Counted from the first letter of the stretch, positions 1-9,490 are shown. The stretch: 64,000 nt of DNA from Bog-793 sp963785415 (GCA_963785415.1 CAWAVB010000001.1:124001-188000), one strand, 5' to 3'. Notes: a model not told the origin generated them from the letters alone. Numbers and translations: made by a program.

Positions 1-4
1 GAAG

Positions 5-790
5 ATGACGACCGTGTCCGGACCGCTCTCATTCCTCGTCGACCTCGACGGCGTGCTGTGGCGCGCCGAGCAGCCGGTCGAGGGCGCGGCGGAGGCGCTC
101 GCGCGGCTGCGCCGGGCGGGCCACCGCGTTGCCTGCTTCACGAACAACTCGTTCCCGACCGTCGCCGAGAATCAGGCGAAGCTCGAGGCGATGGGCGTCG
201 AGGTGGACGCGGAGCTCGTGCTCAGTTCGGCGCAGGCCGCGGCGACGCTCGGCGTGGCGGGCGAACGCGCCCTCGTCGTCGGGGGCCCGGGGATCGTCGA
301 GGCCCTGGAGGCCGCCGGGCTCGCCGCCGTGACGTGTGCCGGGCCAGGCCCGGGCGACGGCTTCGATCTCGTCGTCGTCGGCATCGATCCCGCCTTCGAC
401 TACCCCCGGCTGGCGCGGGCGATGGCCGCCGTGCGGAACGGGGCCCGGCTCGTCGGCACGAACAGCGACGCCACCTACCCGACGCCCGCCGGCGAACTCC
501 CCGGAGGGGGATCGCTCCTCGCCGCGGTCGCCGCGGCTTCGGGAGCCCGCGCCGTCGTGGCGGGCAAGCCGGAGGAGGCGGCGGCGACGCTCGTGCGCCG
601 GCGTCTCGGGCGGGTCGACTGGATGATCGGTGACCGGCTCTCGACGGACGGGGTCTTCGCCCACCGCCTCGGGGCGGCGTTCGGCCTCGTGCTCTCCGGT
701 GTCACGCCGGCCGACCACGGGCCGCTCGACCCGACTCCGGAACGGGAGGCCGGGGACCTCGCGCGACTCGTCGACGAGCTACTCGGGTAG
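5..790 (+). CDS. HAD-superfamily hydrolase, subfamily IIA (NagD/phosphoglycolate phosphatase-like)
   Basis: A 261-residue protein of normal length for the NagD-like branch of HAD phosphatases, which hydrolyse small phosphate esters in the cytoplasm. The nucleophile motif LVDLDGVLW (Asp13, Asp15) is at the N-terminus, motif II is FTNNS near residue 45, a Lys lies in AGKPEE near 188, and the acidic motif MIGDRLSTDG is near 209. The cap sits between motifs II and III, as expected for IIA. The ATG at 5 is the first possible start, and the window edge hides its upstream context. The substrate cannot be told from sequence. In actinobacteria a gene of this type often lies upstream of nadK and recN, as here. 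Confidence 0.9.
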   Translation: MTTVSGPLSFLVDLDGVLWRAEQPVEGAAEALARLRRAGHRVACFTNNSFPTVAENQAKLEAMGVEVDAELVLSSAQAAATLGVAGERALVVGGPGIVEALEAAGLAAVTCAGPGPGDGFDLVVVGIDPAFDYPRLARAMAAVRNGARLVGTNSDATYPTPAGELPGGGSLLAAVAAASGARAVVAGKPEEAAATLVRRRLGRVDWMIGDRLSTDGVFAHRLGAAFGLVLSGVTPADHGPLDPTPEREAGDLARLVDELLG

Positions 791-839
791 CCGCCCGACC
801 TGCGGCCTTTTTCCCATTGCCCGGCGGTACGCTGGGAGT

Positions 840-1364
840 ATGGAATCAGACACGGGTGGGAAAGAATCACTGCGAGACAGCGTCCGGCGCTGTGTCGACT
901 CGACGATCTCGTTCTCCAAGATGAGCCGACCCGAGCTCGAGAGGATCCTCAGCGACCTATTGCACGGCGAGGGGAAGAGCCGGGCGCGCGTGGAGGAGAT
1001 CCTCGACGAGTTGCGCGCCCGCTCGAAGAAGAGCGTCGACCGCTTCAGCGAGCTCGTTCGGGCCGAGGTCCGGCGGGAGTTCGACTCGTTCCCGGAGTCG
1101 CGCCGTGAAGAGATCGGCGAGTTCTTCGAGCGCCTCGTCGCGCTGGTCGGCGAGTACTTCGGGCCCAAACGGGCGCGGCGCTCCGGTCCAGGCGCGACGC
1201 GGCCTGCCAAGGCGGCTCCCGCCAAGAAAGCCGCCAAGAAGGCCACGAAGGCCGCTCCGGCGAGGAAGTCCGGGGTGAAGGCGGCACCGGGCAAGAAGGC
1301 CGCGGCGAAGAAGACCGCGCCGAAGAAGACCGCGGCGAAGAAGGCGGCGGCGAAGAGGGCCTGA
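840..1364 (+). CDS. Lys/Ala-rich histone H1-like tail protein with phasin-like N-terminus
   Basis: A 174-residue protein. Residues 1-110 are charged and predicted helical, with heptad-like stretches (coiled coil or phasin-like). Residues 115-174 are a low-complexity tail of AAKK, PAKKA and KKTA repeats resembling eukaryotic histone H1 or mycobacterial HupB tails. I infer that the tail binds DNA or another polyanion; no catalytic motif is visible. The ATG at 840 is chosen because the helical domain begins there and the upstream extension overlaps the HAD gene in a shadow frame. It lies between the HAD gene and nadK, where many actinobacteria carry tlyA; no tlyA is present here. Confidence 0.75.
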   Translation: MESDTGGKESLRDSVRRCVDSTISFSKMSRPELERILSDLLHGEGKSRARVEEILDELRARSKKSVDRFSELVRAEVRREFDSFPESRREEIGEFFERLVALVGEYFGPKRARRSGPGATRPAKAAPAKKAAKKATKAAPARKSGVKAAPGKKAAAKKTAPKKTAAKKAAAKRA

Positions 1365-1505
1365 GCCTTCGCGCCCGTCTGGGCGCTCCGGGATGCAGGC
1401 TGTCCGAGTCCCGGTCGGTCATTGCCGGTCTGGGAAGGCGGTGCGCTACGGTGCGCGCAGGCCAGCGCGTCGCCGCAAGAACCGATCCGCCGCGAGGATG
1501 ACACC

Positions 1506-2359
1506 ATGGGAAAGGTTCCATCTCCCCCCGACAAGGGGAACATCGCGCTCGTCGTCCACCCGTTTCGCCCCGAGGCCGAGGAGCTCGCCGCGCTCGCTCG
1601 CAAGTGGTGGGAGGAGCGCGGTTACAGAGTCATCGACATCGCCGAGGCGGAAGCGGTGAATGCCATGCCCACCGGTCCGTTCGATTTCGCCGTCAGCCTC
1701 GGCGGCGACGGGACGATGCTCCGGACCGTCCAGTTCACCGCGGGCGCGACATCCCCGTCGTCGGTGTGAATCTCGGCAGTTTGGGCTACCTCGCCCAGGT
1801 CGAGCCGGCGGGCATGGAGGCGGCGTTCGACCGGCTCGTCACCGGCGACTATGTCGTCGAGGAGCGGATGGTCCTCGACGTCCGCGTGCTGCAGGACGAC
1901 GGCGGTGTCGTCACGGCGCTTGGCCTGAACGAGGCGGGCGTCGTGAAGACGACGCCCGGACGCACGATCCGGCTCGACGTCACCGTGGCCGGCCACCCGT
2001 TCCTGAGTTACGTCGTCGACGGGATCATCGTTGCGACGCCGACGGGTTCCACCGGTTACAACCTGTCGTTGCGGGGGCCGATCGTCTCGCCTCAGCTGCG
2101 GTTGCTCCTCGTCACGCCCATCTCGCCGCACATGCTCTTCGACCGCACCCTCGTCCTTGCACCGACCGAGGTCGTGCGGATCGAGCCGAAGGACGGGCCC
2201 CTCGCCGTCCTCGTCGTCGACGGGTCGACGGTCGTGCCCGTCGGCCCCGAGGACGTGGTCGAGGTCTCCGGCGCCGACCGGCCGGCCCGCGTCGTGCGGT
2301 TCGGGCCGCCGCTTTTCCACTCGATCCTGCGGGCGAAGTTCGGGCTCGGGGAGCGCTAA
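1506..2359 (+). CDS. nadK: NAD kinase, apparent single-base frameshift
   Basis: Phosphorylates NAD+ to NADP+. The N-terminal part, starting at the ATG at 1506, carries the diagnostic GGDGTMLR near residue 65. The reading frame then shifts near 1746, and the remainder (DIPVVGVNLGSLGYL, then the substrate motif TPTGSTGYNLS) continues one frame over to 2359. The span of 854 bases becomes 855 (284 residues, the normal family length) if one base is restored in the run GCGCGAC. Because NAD kinase is essential and both halves are well conserved, a sequencing or assembly deletion is more likely than a true pseudogene. recN follows 8 bases later. Confidence 0.85.
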
Positions 2360-2367
2360 CCGCGACC

Positions 2368-3969
2368 GTGCTCGGCGAACTGCGCGTCCGCGAGCTGGGG
2401 GTCATTGAGGACGTGGACATCGTCTTCGGCCCCGGCATGACGGCAATCACCGGGGAGACCGGCGCGGGCAAGACGCTCGTCGTCGAGGCGCTCGAGCTCC
2501 TCGTCGGCGGGCGCGTCGACGCCGCGATGGTGCGCAGTGGTGCGGACAAGACGACCGTCGAGGGCCGATTCTCCGCCACCGAGGGGGAAGACGAGGTGAT
2601 CCTCGCGCGCACGGTCCCGCGTTCCGGTCGCTCCCGTGCCGAGATCGACGGCAAGATGGCGCCCCTCGCCGCCCTCGAGGAGGCGGGTCGGGACCTCGTC
2701 GACCTCTACGGCCAGCACGCCCACCAGTCGCTTCTGCGTCCGGCGACCCAGCGCGCCGCCCTCGACGAGTTCGCCGGGGTCGACCTCGAGCCCGTGCGGG
2801 CGCTGCGGCACGAGATCGCCGCCTGCGACGGCGAGCTCGCCGCGATCGGCGGCGACGCCCGTCAGCGCCAGCGTGAGCTCGATCTATTGCGGTTCGAGGC
2901 CGACGAGATCGCGGCGGCCAAGGTGACGTCGGCCGACGAGGACACGGCGCTCGTCACGGAGGAGGAGACACTCCGGGCGGCGACGGCGCTACGCGAGGCG
3001 GTGACGCTCGCCTACGAGACGCTCGAGGGCGGCGCCCGACCGGGGGCGCTCGCCGACCTCGGCGGGTCGCTCGAGGCGCTCGGGCGCCACGAGCTGCTCG
3101 CCGCCTACGCCGGGCGGCTGCGCGGGCTCGTCGCCGAGCTCACCGACCTGTCGACGGACCTGCGCCGGGCCGCCGAGAGCTTCGAGGAGAACCCGATGCG
3201 GCTCGAAGAGGTGCGGGCGCGGCGCCAGCTGCTGCACAACCTCGTGCGCAAGCACGGCGACGAGCTCGCGGACGTGCTCGCCGCGGCGGTGCGCGTCGCC
3301 GGGCGGATCGCCGAGCTCGAGAACACCGACGCCCGGCGCGCCGAGATCGAGGCCCGCCGCGAGCGCCTCGGCGACGAGCTGGCCGCGGCGGAGGCGGTCG
3401 TCGGCGACGCCCGCCGTGCCGCGGCGCCGGAGCTCGCCGCCACCGTCGAGCGCCACCTCCACAGCCTCGGGCTCGCCCGGGCGCGCCTCGCCGTCTTGGT
3501 GCCGCCCGAGGGAATCGGGGACGAGGTCGAGTTCCTGCTCGCCGCCAACCCCGGTGAGGCGGCGCTGCCGCTTGCCAAGGTCGCCTCCGGAGGCGAACTC
3601 GCCCGGGCGATGCTCGCGCTCCGGCTCGTGCTCACCGCGATGCCGCCGACGCTCGTCTTCGACGAGGTGGACGCCGGGATCGGCGGCGAGGCGGCGCTCG
3701 CCGTCGGCGCCGCGCTCGCCGAGCTCGGTGCCGACCACCAGGTCCTCGTCGTCACCCACCTCGCACAGATCGCGGCCTGTGCCGACAACCACCTCGTCGT
3801 CGAGAAACGGGAGGAGGGCGCGCGCACGATCGCTCGAGTGCGTCCCGTCGCTGGTCACGAGCGTGTGATCGAGCTGTCGCGCATGCTCTCGGGCCATCCC
3901 GAGAGCGAGGTTGCCCACGAACATGCCGCAGAACTGCTGGAGAAAGTGGGTGTGCGCCGGTTCTCTTGA
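2368..3969 (+). CDS. recN: DNA repair ATPase RecN
   Basis: An SMC-like ATPase acting early in recombinational double-strand-break repair. It has 533 residues, close to the family norm. The N-terminal Walker A is TGETGAGKT near residues 28-36, the QHAHQSLL motif is near 115, and a long charged coiled coil occupies about 150-370. The ABC signature SGGELARAM is near 408 and Walker B LVFDEVDAGIGG near 429, followed by the His of VVTHLAQIAA. The GTG at 2368 is preferred because the protein immediately begins with the conserved LGELRVRELGVIEDV. The spacing to nadK (8 bases) suggests co-transcription, a widely conserved nadK-recN pair. Confidence 0.95.
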   Translation: MLGELRVRELGVIEDVDIVFGPGMTAITGETGAGKTLVVEALELLVGGRVDAAMVRSGADKTTVEGRFSATEGEDEVILARTVPRSGRSRAEIDGKMAPLAALEEAGRDLVDLYGQHAHQSLLRPATQRAALDEFAGVDLEPVRALRHEIAACDGELAAIGGDARQRQRELDLLRFEADEIAAAKVTSADEDTALVTEEETLRAATALREAVTLAYETLEGGARPGALADLGGSLEALGRHELLAAYAGRLRGLVAELTDLSTDLRRAAESFEENPMRLEEVRARRQLLHNLVRKHGDELADVLAAAVRVAGRIAELENTDARRAEIEARRERLGDELAAAEAVVGDARRAAAPELAATVERHLHSLGLARARLAVLVPPEGIGDEVEFLLAANPGEAALPLAKVASGGELARAMLALRLVLTAMPPTLVFDEVDAGIGGEAALAVGAALAELGADHQVLVVTHLAQIAACADNHLVVEKREEGARTIARVRPVAGHERVIELSRMLSGHPESEVAHEHAAELLEKVGVRRFS

Positions 3970-4041
3970 GCGGTGGCGCCCGGTCCGCGACGGGTCGGCG
4001 CGCGGCCTGTAGCGTTGGTAAAGCCGATAGCGGAGGGTGAC

Positions 4042-5691
4042 GTGGCGAAGTTCGTGTTCGTGACCGGGGGGGTGTCGAGCTCCCTCGGGAAAGGGCTCGC
4101 CGCCTCGTCGCTCGGTCGTCTGCTCAAGTCCCGTGGTCTGCGGATCACGATGTGCAAGCTCGACCCGTACATCAACTTCGACCCGGGGACGCTGAACCCG
4201 TTCGAACACGGCGAGGTCTACGTCACCGACGACGGGGGCGAGACCGACCTCGACCTCGGGCACTACGAGCGCTTCATCGACGAGAACCTCTACCGCATCT
4301 CGAACTCGACGACCGGCCAGATCTACTCCGCGGTCATCGGTAAGGAGCGTCACGGCGACTACCTCGGTCGCACCGTCCAGGTCATCCCGCACATCACCGA
4401 CGAGATCAAGGAACGGATCAAGCGGCTCGCCACCGACGAGATCGACGTCGTCATCACGGAGATCGGAGGGACCGTCGGTGACATCGAGATCGTGCCGTTC
4501 TTGGAGGCGATCCGGCAGTTCCGCCACGACGTCGGGCGGGAGAACGTCTGCTACGTCCACCTGACGCTCGTGCCCTACCTCGCGCCCTCGGGCGAGCTGA
4601 AGACGAAGCCCACCCAGCACTCGGTCACCGAGCTGCGCAGCCGGGGCGTCCAGCCCGACGTCATCGTCTGCCGCTCGAACCACGAGCTGAACGACGGGCT
4701 GAAGCGCAAGATCTCCCTCCTTTGCGACGTGCCGATCGAGGCGGTCGTCTCTTCGGTCGACGCGAAGTCGATCTACGAGATCCCGCTCCTCCTCCACGAG
4801 GAGGGCTTCGACAAGGTCGTCTGCGAGACCCTGAAGCTCGACGGACCCGACGTGCGCGTCGACCTGTCCGCCTGGGAGCGGATCGTCGAGCGCATCGCCT
4901 CGGCGACCGACACCGTGCGGATCGGGATGGTCGGCAAGTACGTCGGCCTGCCCGACGCCTACCTGAGCGTCGTCGAGTCACTCCGCCACGGGGGTTTCTT
5001 CCACAACGTGCGGGTCGAGATCGAATGGATCGAGTCCGAGACGGTCGAGGAGTCCGTCGTCGAGGCGGCGCTCGGCGGCCTCGACGGGATCGTCATCCCC
5101 GGTGGCTTCGGCGAGCGGGGGATCGAGGGCAAGATCGCCGCCGCGAAGTACGCCCGCGAACACGACCTGCCCTGTCTCGGGCTGTGCCTCGGGCTCCAGG
5201 TGATGGTCGTCGACTACGCCCGTTCGATCCTCGGGCTCGTCGGCGCGAACTCCCGGGAGTTCGACGCGGCGACGCCGTACCCGGTGATCGACCTGATGGA
5301 CGACCAAACGGGGGTCACCGACCTCGGGGGCACGATGCGGCTCGGCGCCTACGTCGCCCGGCTCGAGGAGGGTTCCCGGGTCGCCGCCATGTACGGCGAG
5401 ACGACGGTGAGCGAGCGGCACCGCCACCGCTACGAGGTGAACAACCGTTTCCGCCAGCGCCTCGAGGACGGCGGTCTGCGCCTGTCGGGTACCTCGCCCG
5501 ACGGCCGGCTCGTCGAGTTCATCGAGCTACCCGGGCATCCCTTCTACGTCGGGACCCAGGCGCACCCCGAGTTCAAGAGCCGTCCGGACCGGCCGCACCC
5601 GCTGTTCCGGGAGTTCATCGGTGCCTCGGTCGAGCGGGCCCGGGCGCGCAACCCGCACCTTTTCGAGGTCGGGCTCGATGCCGCCTCCTGA
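4042..5691 (+). CDS. pyrG: CTP synthase
   Basis: Makes CTP from UTP, ATP and glutamine. It has 549 residues. The N-terminal amidoligase domain (1-265) begins KFVFVTGGVSSSLGKG and continues with the conserved LDPYINFDPGT. The C-terminal class I glutaminase carries its nucleophile Cys in GLCLGLQ near residue 382 and the His-x-Glu dyad in THPEF-like QAHPEFKSRP near 515. The GTG at 4042 is chosen because it begins exactly at the conserved N-terminus; upstream in-frame codons have no homologous sequence. The next gene (NUDIX) overlaps the last 14 bases. Confidence 0.97.
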   Translation: MAKFVFVTGGVSSSLGKGLAASSLGRLLKSRGLRITMCKLDPYINFDPGTLNPFEHGEVYVTDDGGETDLDLGHYERFIDENLYRISNSTTGQIYSAVIGKERHGDYLGRTVQVIPHITDEIKERIKRLATDEIDVVITEIGGTVGDIEIVPFLEAIRQFRHDVGRENVCYVHLTLVPYLAPSGELKTKPTQHSVTELRSRGVQPDVIVCRSNHELNDGLKRKISLLCDVPIEAVVSSVDAKSIYEIPLLLHEEGFDKVVCETLKLDGPDVRVDLSAWERIVERIASATDTVRIGMVGKYVGLPDAYLSVVESLRHGGFFHNVRVEIEWIESETVEESVVEAALGGLDGIVIPGGFGERGIEGKIAAAKYAREHDLPCLGLCLGLQVMVVDYARSILGLVGANSREFDAATPYPVIDLMDDQTGVTDLGGTMRLGAYVARLEEGSRVAAMYGETTVSERHRHRYEVNNRFRQRLEDGGLRLSGTSPDGRLVEFIELPGHPFYVGTQAHPEFKSRPDRPHPLFREFIGASVERARARNPHLFEVGLDAAS

Positions 5692-6244
5692 CGGGGGTTT
5701 CCGCCAGGTCAACGAACGTGAGCTCCTCGCCACCTCGTATCTGCGCGTCGTGGCGGCGGGTTTCGTCGACCCCGACGGCAAGCCGTTCGAGCGCGAGGTG
5801 GTCCGCCACCCGGGGGCGGTCTGCATCGTGCCGGTCGAGGCCGACGGGACCGTCGTCATGATCCGCCAGTTCCGGGGGCCGCTCGGCCGGGTGATCCTCG
5901 AGGTCCCGGCCGGCAAGCTCGACGTGCCCGGTGAGCCCCCCGAGGAGTGCGCGCGCCGCGAGCTCGCCGAGGAGGTCGGCCGCGCGGCCGGCCGCCTCAC
6001 CGAGATCGGCTCGTTCTACAACTCGCCGGGATTCAACGACGAACTGACGAGGTGCTATCTCGCCGAGGAGCTCTCCGCCGTCGAGAGCGCGACCCAGGGG
6101 ACCGAGGAGCACTTCATGACCGTCGAGCACGTCGCGCTCGACGGGGTCTGGGACCTCGTCGAATCCGGCGAGCTCGTCGACGCGAAGACGATCATCGCCT
6201 GCGCGCTCGCGGCGCGGGCCCGCGCGGCCGGCGGCACCGGCTAG
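5678..6244 (+). CDS. NUDIX hydrolase, probable ADP-ribose pyrophosphatase
   Basis: A 188-residue protein that probably cleaves ADP-ribose to AMP and ribose 5-phosphate. The Nudix box is seen around residues 80-102: GKLDVPGE, then seven residues, then RELAEEVG. The spacing between the first Gly and Glu is one residue longer than in MutT, as I would expect for the ADP-ribose pyrophosphatase branch. The preceding PGAVCIVPV and VMIRQFRGPLG also fit that subfamily. The ATG at 5678 overlaps the end of pyrG, implying translational coupling. The exact substrate is inferred from the subfamily. Confidence 0.88.
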   Translation: MPPPDGGFRQVNERELLATSYLRVVAAGFVDPDGKPFEREVVRHPGAVCIVPVEADGTVVMIRQFRGPLGRVILEVPAGKLDVPGEPPEECARRELAEEVGRAAGRLTEIGSFYNSPGFNDELTRCYLAEELSAVESATQGTEEHFMTVEHVALDGVWDLVESGELVDAKTIIACALAARARAAGGTG

Positions 6245-6265
6245 GCGCCGGGCGCGCCGCCTGAC

Positions 6266-7267
6266 GTGGCGCCTGGGACGGCGCTCAGCGCCGACGCCGA
6301 GGAGTACCTGTCGTATCTCGCGGTCGAACGGGGCCGCGCCCCGAATTCGATCACCGCCTACCGCCGCGACCTTGCCTCGTACGAGCGTTATCTCGCTGGG
6401 CGCACGATCGCCCTCGGCGACGTCACCCCCGCCCAAGTCGACGAGTACCTCGCCTGGCTCGCCGCGTCAGGGCTCGCCGCGTCGTCGCGGGCCCGGGCGC
6501 TCGCCGCGATCCGCGGCTTGCACGCCTTCTGCCTCGACGAGCGGGGCGCGGCCCGCGACCCGACTGGCGACGTCGAGGGGCCCCGGGTGCCCGAGGGGGT
6601 GCCGAAGGCGCTCACCGAGGCCGAGGTCGCCCGGCTGCTCGGCGCGGTCGCCGGCGACGATCCGCGGGCGCTGAGGGATCGCGCCATCCTCGAGTTCCTC
6701 TACGCGACGGGGATCCGCATCTCCGAGCTCGCCGGGCTGTCGATCGCCGATCTCGACTCGCCGGGCGGCATCGTCCGCGTCCTCGGCAAGGGCTCGAAAG
6801 AGCGCATCGTCCCGGTCGGCCGGTACGCCCTCTCGGCCGTCGCCGCCTGGCTCGGGCCGGCGGGCCGGCCGCGTCTCGCCGAGGGGCGGGCGCGGGGGCG
6901 GGGCGACGCCCAGGCGATGTTCATCTCGACGCGGGGCCGCCGGATGAGTCGGCAGGCGGTCTGGACCGTCGTCAACACGGCGGCGCGCCGGGTCGGGCTG
7001 GCGGACCGGGTGACACCGCACGTACTGCGCCACTCGTTCGCCACGCATCTGCTCGACCACGGCGCCGACATCCGGGTCGTCCAGGAGCTGCTCGGCCACG
7101 CCTCGATCACGACGACCCAGGTGTACACGAAGGTCTCCCAGGAGCACCTCCGCCGCGTCTACCTCGCCGCCCACCCCCGTGCCCGCCGGCGACTGCCCCG
7201 GGGGGGCGGGAGCCCACCGGGCGCCGGGCGGGCAGCTCGTGTACCTGGTCGGCACGGCGCGAACTAG
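6266..7267 (+). CDS. xerD: Tyrosine recombinase XerD
   Basis: A 333-residue site-specific recombinase that resolves chromosome dimers at dif with its partner XerC. The N-terminal SAM-like core-binding domain is residues 8-95. The catalytic residues are all visible: Arg150 in TGIRISELAGL, Lys in GKGSKERIVPV, His252 and Arg255 in HVLRHSFATH, His in LLGHASITTT and the nucleophile Tyr287 in QVYTKVSQEHL. The start is GTG at 6266. Its position directly after pyrG and a NUDIX gene matches the usual actinobacterial xerD neighbourhood, which argues for the housekeeping enzyme rather than a phage integrase. Confidence 0.92.
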   Translation: MAPGTALSADAEEYLSYLAVERGRAPNSITAYRRDLASYERYLAGRTIALGDVTPAQVDEYLAWLAASGLAASSRARALAAIRGLHAFCLDERGAARDPTGDVEGPRVPEGVPKALTEAEVARLLGAVAGDDPRALRDRAILEFLYATGIRISELAGLSIADLDSPGGIVRVLGKGSKERIVPVGRYALSAVAAWLGPAGRPRLAEGRARGRGDAQAMFISTRGRRMSRQAVWTVVNTAARRVGLADRVTPHVLRHSFATHLLDHGADIRVVQELLGHASITTTQVYTKVSQEHLRRVYLAAHPRARRRLPRGGGSPPGAGRAARVPGRHGAN

Positions 7268-7277
7268 TCTGTTGGCC

Positions 7278-7625
7278 GTGACCAACGAGGCCCCGACGAT
7301 CGACTACCGGACGCTGCTCGAGGCCGAGCGCGCGTCGCTCGAGCGTCAACTCGCCGAGCTCGGTTTCGGTACCGAGACGAGCACCGGGTTGTCCTACGAC
7401 TCGAACTTCGCCGACTCGAGCCAGGTCACCGCCGAGCGCGGCGAGGCCGAAGCGCTGGTCGGGGAGTTGCGCCTGGCGCTCGGCGAAGTCGAGCACACGC
7501 TCGCCAAGGTCGACGGTGGCACCTACGGCAAGTGCGAGAAGTGCGAGCAGCCGATCGCGCCCGCGCGTCTCGAGGCGAAGCCCGCGGTCCGCACCTGCAT
7601 CGCCTGCGCGAACGCCCGACGCTGA
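7278..7625 (+). CDS. DksA/TraR-type C4 zinc-finger protein
   Basis: A 115-residue protein. The N-terminal half is a charged helical hairpin rich in Glu and Leu. The C-terminal part carries a DksA/TraR zinc finger, with cysteines in YGKCEKCEQPI and RTCIACANARR. Family members bind RNA polymerase through the secondary channel, and I infer the same general role. The start is probably GTG at 7278; a TTG at 7272 is possible. The site-2 protease gene follows after 10 bases, suggesting one transcript. Confidence 0.82.
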   Translation: MTNEAPTIDYRTLLEAERASLERQLAELGFGTETSTGLSYDSNFADSSQVTAERGEAEALVGELRLALGEVEHTLAKVDGGTYGKCEKCEQPIAPARLEAKPAVRTCIACANARR

Positions 7626-7635
7626 CGCCCCCTAC

Positions 7636-8409
7636 GTGTCGTTGAGCAGCGAGGCGCGCCGGGCGCGGTTCCATCGCAACGGCCCGTGGGCCGTCGCCAT
7701 CGCCGCCATCCTCGTCCTCATCGTCGTCGAGGCGGACCGGCACCATGCGCTCCACAGCGAGGAGGCGCTGTTCTTCGTCGTCCTCATCCCGACGATCATC
7801 CTCCACGAGGTGAGCCACGGAGTCGTCGCCAACTGGTGCGGCGACGACACCGCGAAACGCGCCGGGCGTCTCTCGCTGAACCCGATCCGCCACATCGACC
7901 CGATCGGGACGGTGCTGCTACCGATCCTCCTCATCGTGACGACGCACCTGGCGTTCGGCTGGGCCAAGCCCGTCCCGGTGCGCGTCGACCGGCTCCGCCA
8001 CCCGCGCAACCAGGCCGTCTTGGTCGGGCTCGCCGGTCCGGCGACGAACATCGTCCTCGCCCTCCTGGCCGGGTTCGCTTTCCACGCCGTGGCGAACATC
8101 CCGCAGCTCGCCGCGCTGCCGATCACCGCATGGCCGCTCGGCGACGAGGTGCTGTTCCTTTTCGGGATCGTGAACGTGATCATCGCCGTGTTCAACCTGA
8201 TCCCGATCCCGCCGCTCGACGGCGCGGCCGTCGTCGAGTGGTTCCTCCCCCGGGAGTGGCTGCCCCAGTACTACCGGCTGCGGATGCTGTCGCTCGTTTT
8301 CGTCCTGTTCATCGTCCTCGTCGCGCCCGGCGCCCTCGACGGCTTATTCAACTTCGGAACGGAGTGGTGGGGGCGCATCGTCGGCATCGGGCCGGTGACG
8401 ATCGCCTGA
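7636..8409 (+). CDS. M50-family (site-2 protease-like) membrane metallopeptidase
   Basis: A 257-residue membrane protein with about six hydrophobic segments. The zinc-binding motif HEVSHG lies near residue 57 at the end of a membrane segment, and the third ligand Asp is in PIPPLDGAAVVEWF near residue 195. The family cuts transmembrane segments of substrates such as anti-sigma factors. No PDZ domain is seen, so this is the compact Rip-like form. The GTG at 7636 is the likely start (TTG at 7642 is the alternative). It converges with trpS, only 17 bases apart. Confidence 0.87.
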   Translation: MSLSSEARRARFHRNGPWAVAIAAILVLIVVEADRHHALHSEEALFFVVLIPTIILHEVSHGVVANWCGDDTAKRAGRLSLNPIRHIDPIGTVLLPILLIVTTHLAFGWAKPVPVRVDRLRHPRNQAVLVGLAGPATNIVLALLAGFAFHAVANIPQLAALPITAWPLGDEVLFLFGIVNVIIAVFNLIPIPPLDGAAVVEWFLPREWLPQYYRLRMLSLVFVLFIVLVAPGALDGLFNFGTEWWGRIVGIGPVTIA

Positions 8410-8426
8410 CCCGGCCCGAGGCCGCG

Positions 8427-9413
8427 TTACCCCAGCCTGGGCACGAGACCGATAGCGCGCTGGGCGCGCTCGAGGGTCGCGGCGGCGATCTTCTGGGCCC
8501 GGTCGGCCCCCTGGCCGAGGATCCCGGCGAGCGCCCCGGGGTCCCGGGTGAGCTCCAGGTAGCGTTCGCGCACCGGGCGCAGCATCTCGACAACCGCCGC
8601 GGCGACGTCGGCTTTCAGCGCGCCGTAGCTGTCGTAGTGGGCCGCCACCGCCTCGGGGGACCCGCCGGTCGCCGCGGCGAGGATCTCGAGCAGGTTCGAG
8701 ACCCCGGGCTTGTCGTCCCGGTCGAAGCGAACCTCGGTCCCGGCGTCGGTCACGGCGCGGCGGATCTTTTTGTCGATCTCCTCGGGCGGGTCGTCGATCG
8801 AGATCGTGCCCGCCGGCGAGGTCGCGCTCTTCGCCATCTTCTGGTCGGGGTGCTGCAGGTCCATGATCCGGGCGCCGACCCTCGGAAGCTCGATCTCGGG
8901 CACGACGAAGGTTTCGCCGTAGGCGGCGTTGAACCGCAGCGCGAGGTCCCGGGTGAGCTCGATGTGCTGACGCTGGTCATCGCCGACGGGGACCCGGTCG
9001 GTGTCGTAGAGCAGGATGTCGGCCGCCATGAGGGTCGGGTAGGTGTACAGGCCGACGCGCACGGCGGCCTGGCCGCGGGACTTCTCCTTGAACTGCGTCA
9101 TCCGGCGCAGCTCGCCCTCGTAGGCGGTGCACTCGAGCAGCCACGACAGTTGGGTGTGTGCTGGGACGTGGCTCTGCAAAAAAATCGTGCACAGCCCGGG
9201 GTCGAGGCCGGCCGCCAACAGCCCGGCCGCCGTCTCGAGGGTCCGGGTGTGCAGCTGTTCGGGTGCCATCTCGACCGTGAGGGCATGGAGGTCGACGACG
9301 CAGAAGATGCCGTCGTCGGTCTTCTGGCCCTCGACCCACTGGCGGAAGGCGCCGATGTAGTTGCCGAGGTGGAGCGAGCCGGAGGGCTGGACGCCCGAGA
9401 AGATCCGTGCCAT
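8427..9413 (-). CDS. trpS: Tryptophanyl-tRNA synthetase
   Basis: Charges tRNA-Trp. It is a 328-residue class I synthetase of normal bacterial length. The HIGH-type motif is SLHLGNYIG at residues 13-21, preceded by the family signature IFSGVQPSG. The KMSKS-type motif is KMAKSATS near residue 193. The anticodon-binding C-terminal helices follow. The ATG at 9413 starts exactly at the conserved N-terminus. It is transcribed alone against its neighbours and diverges from scpA, with a 77-base gap that must hold both promoters. Confidence 0.96.
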   Translation of the reverse strand: MARIFSGVQPSGSLHLGNYIGAFRQWVEGQKTDDGIFCVVDLHALTVEMAPEQLHTRTLETAAGLLAAGLDPGLCTIFLQSHVPAHTQLSWLLECTAYEGELRRMTQFKEKSRGQAAVRVGLYTYPTLMAADILLYDTDRVPVGDDQRQHIELTRDLALRFNAAYGETFVVPEIELPRVGARIMDLQHPDQKMAKSATSPAGTISIDDPPEEIDKKIRRAVTDAGTEVRFDRDDKPGVSNLLEILAAATGGSPEAVAAHYDSYGALKADVAAAVVEMLRPVRERYLELTRDPGALAGILGQGADRAQKIAAATLERAQRAIGLVPRLG

Positions 9414-9490
9414 GGCAAGAACTTAGTGGCCACGGCCAGATCCTCCGGGCCGTTCAACACCTGGCGTGCCACCGACGGTAGCGTGCAGAC

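Noticed and set aside
1506..2359. Programmed frameshift in nadK
   Set aside because: There is no slippery heptamer or hairpin at the shift, and other one-base deletions in the window point to sequencing error.
2989..4797. Long minus-strand open frame opposite recN and pyrG
   Set aside because: It is a high-GC shadow of two well-conserved plus-strand genes and shows no family resemblance.
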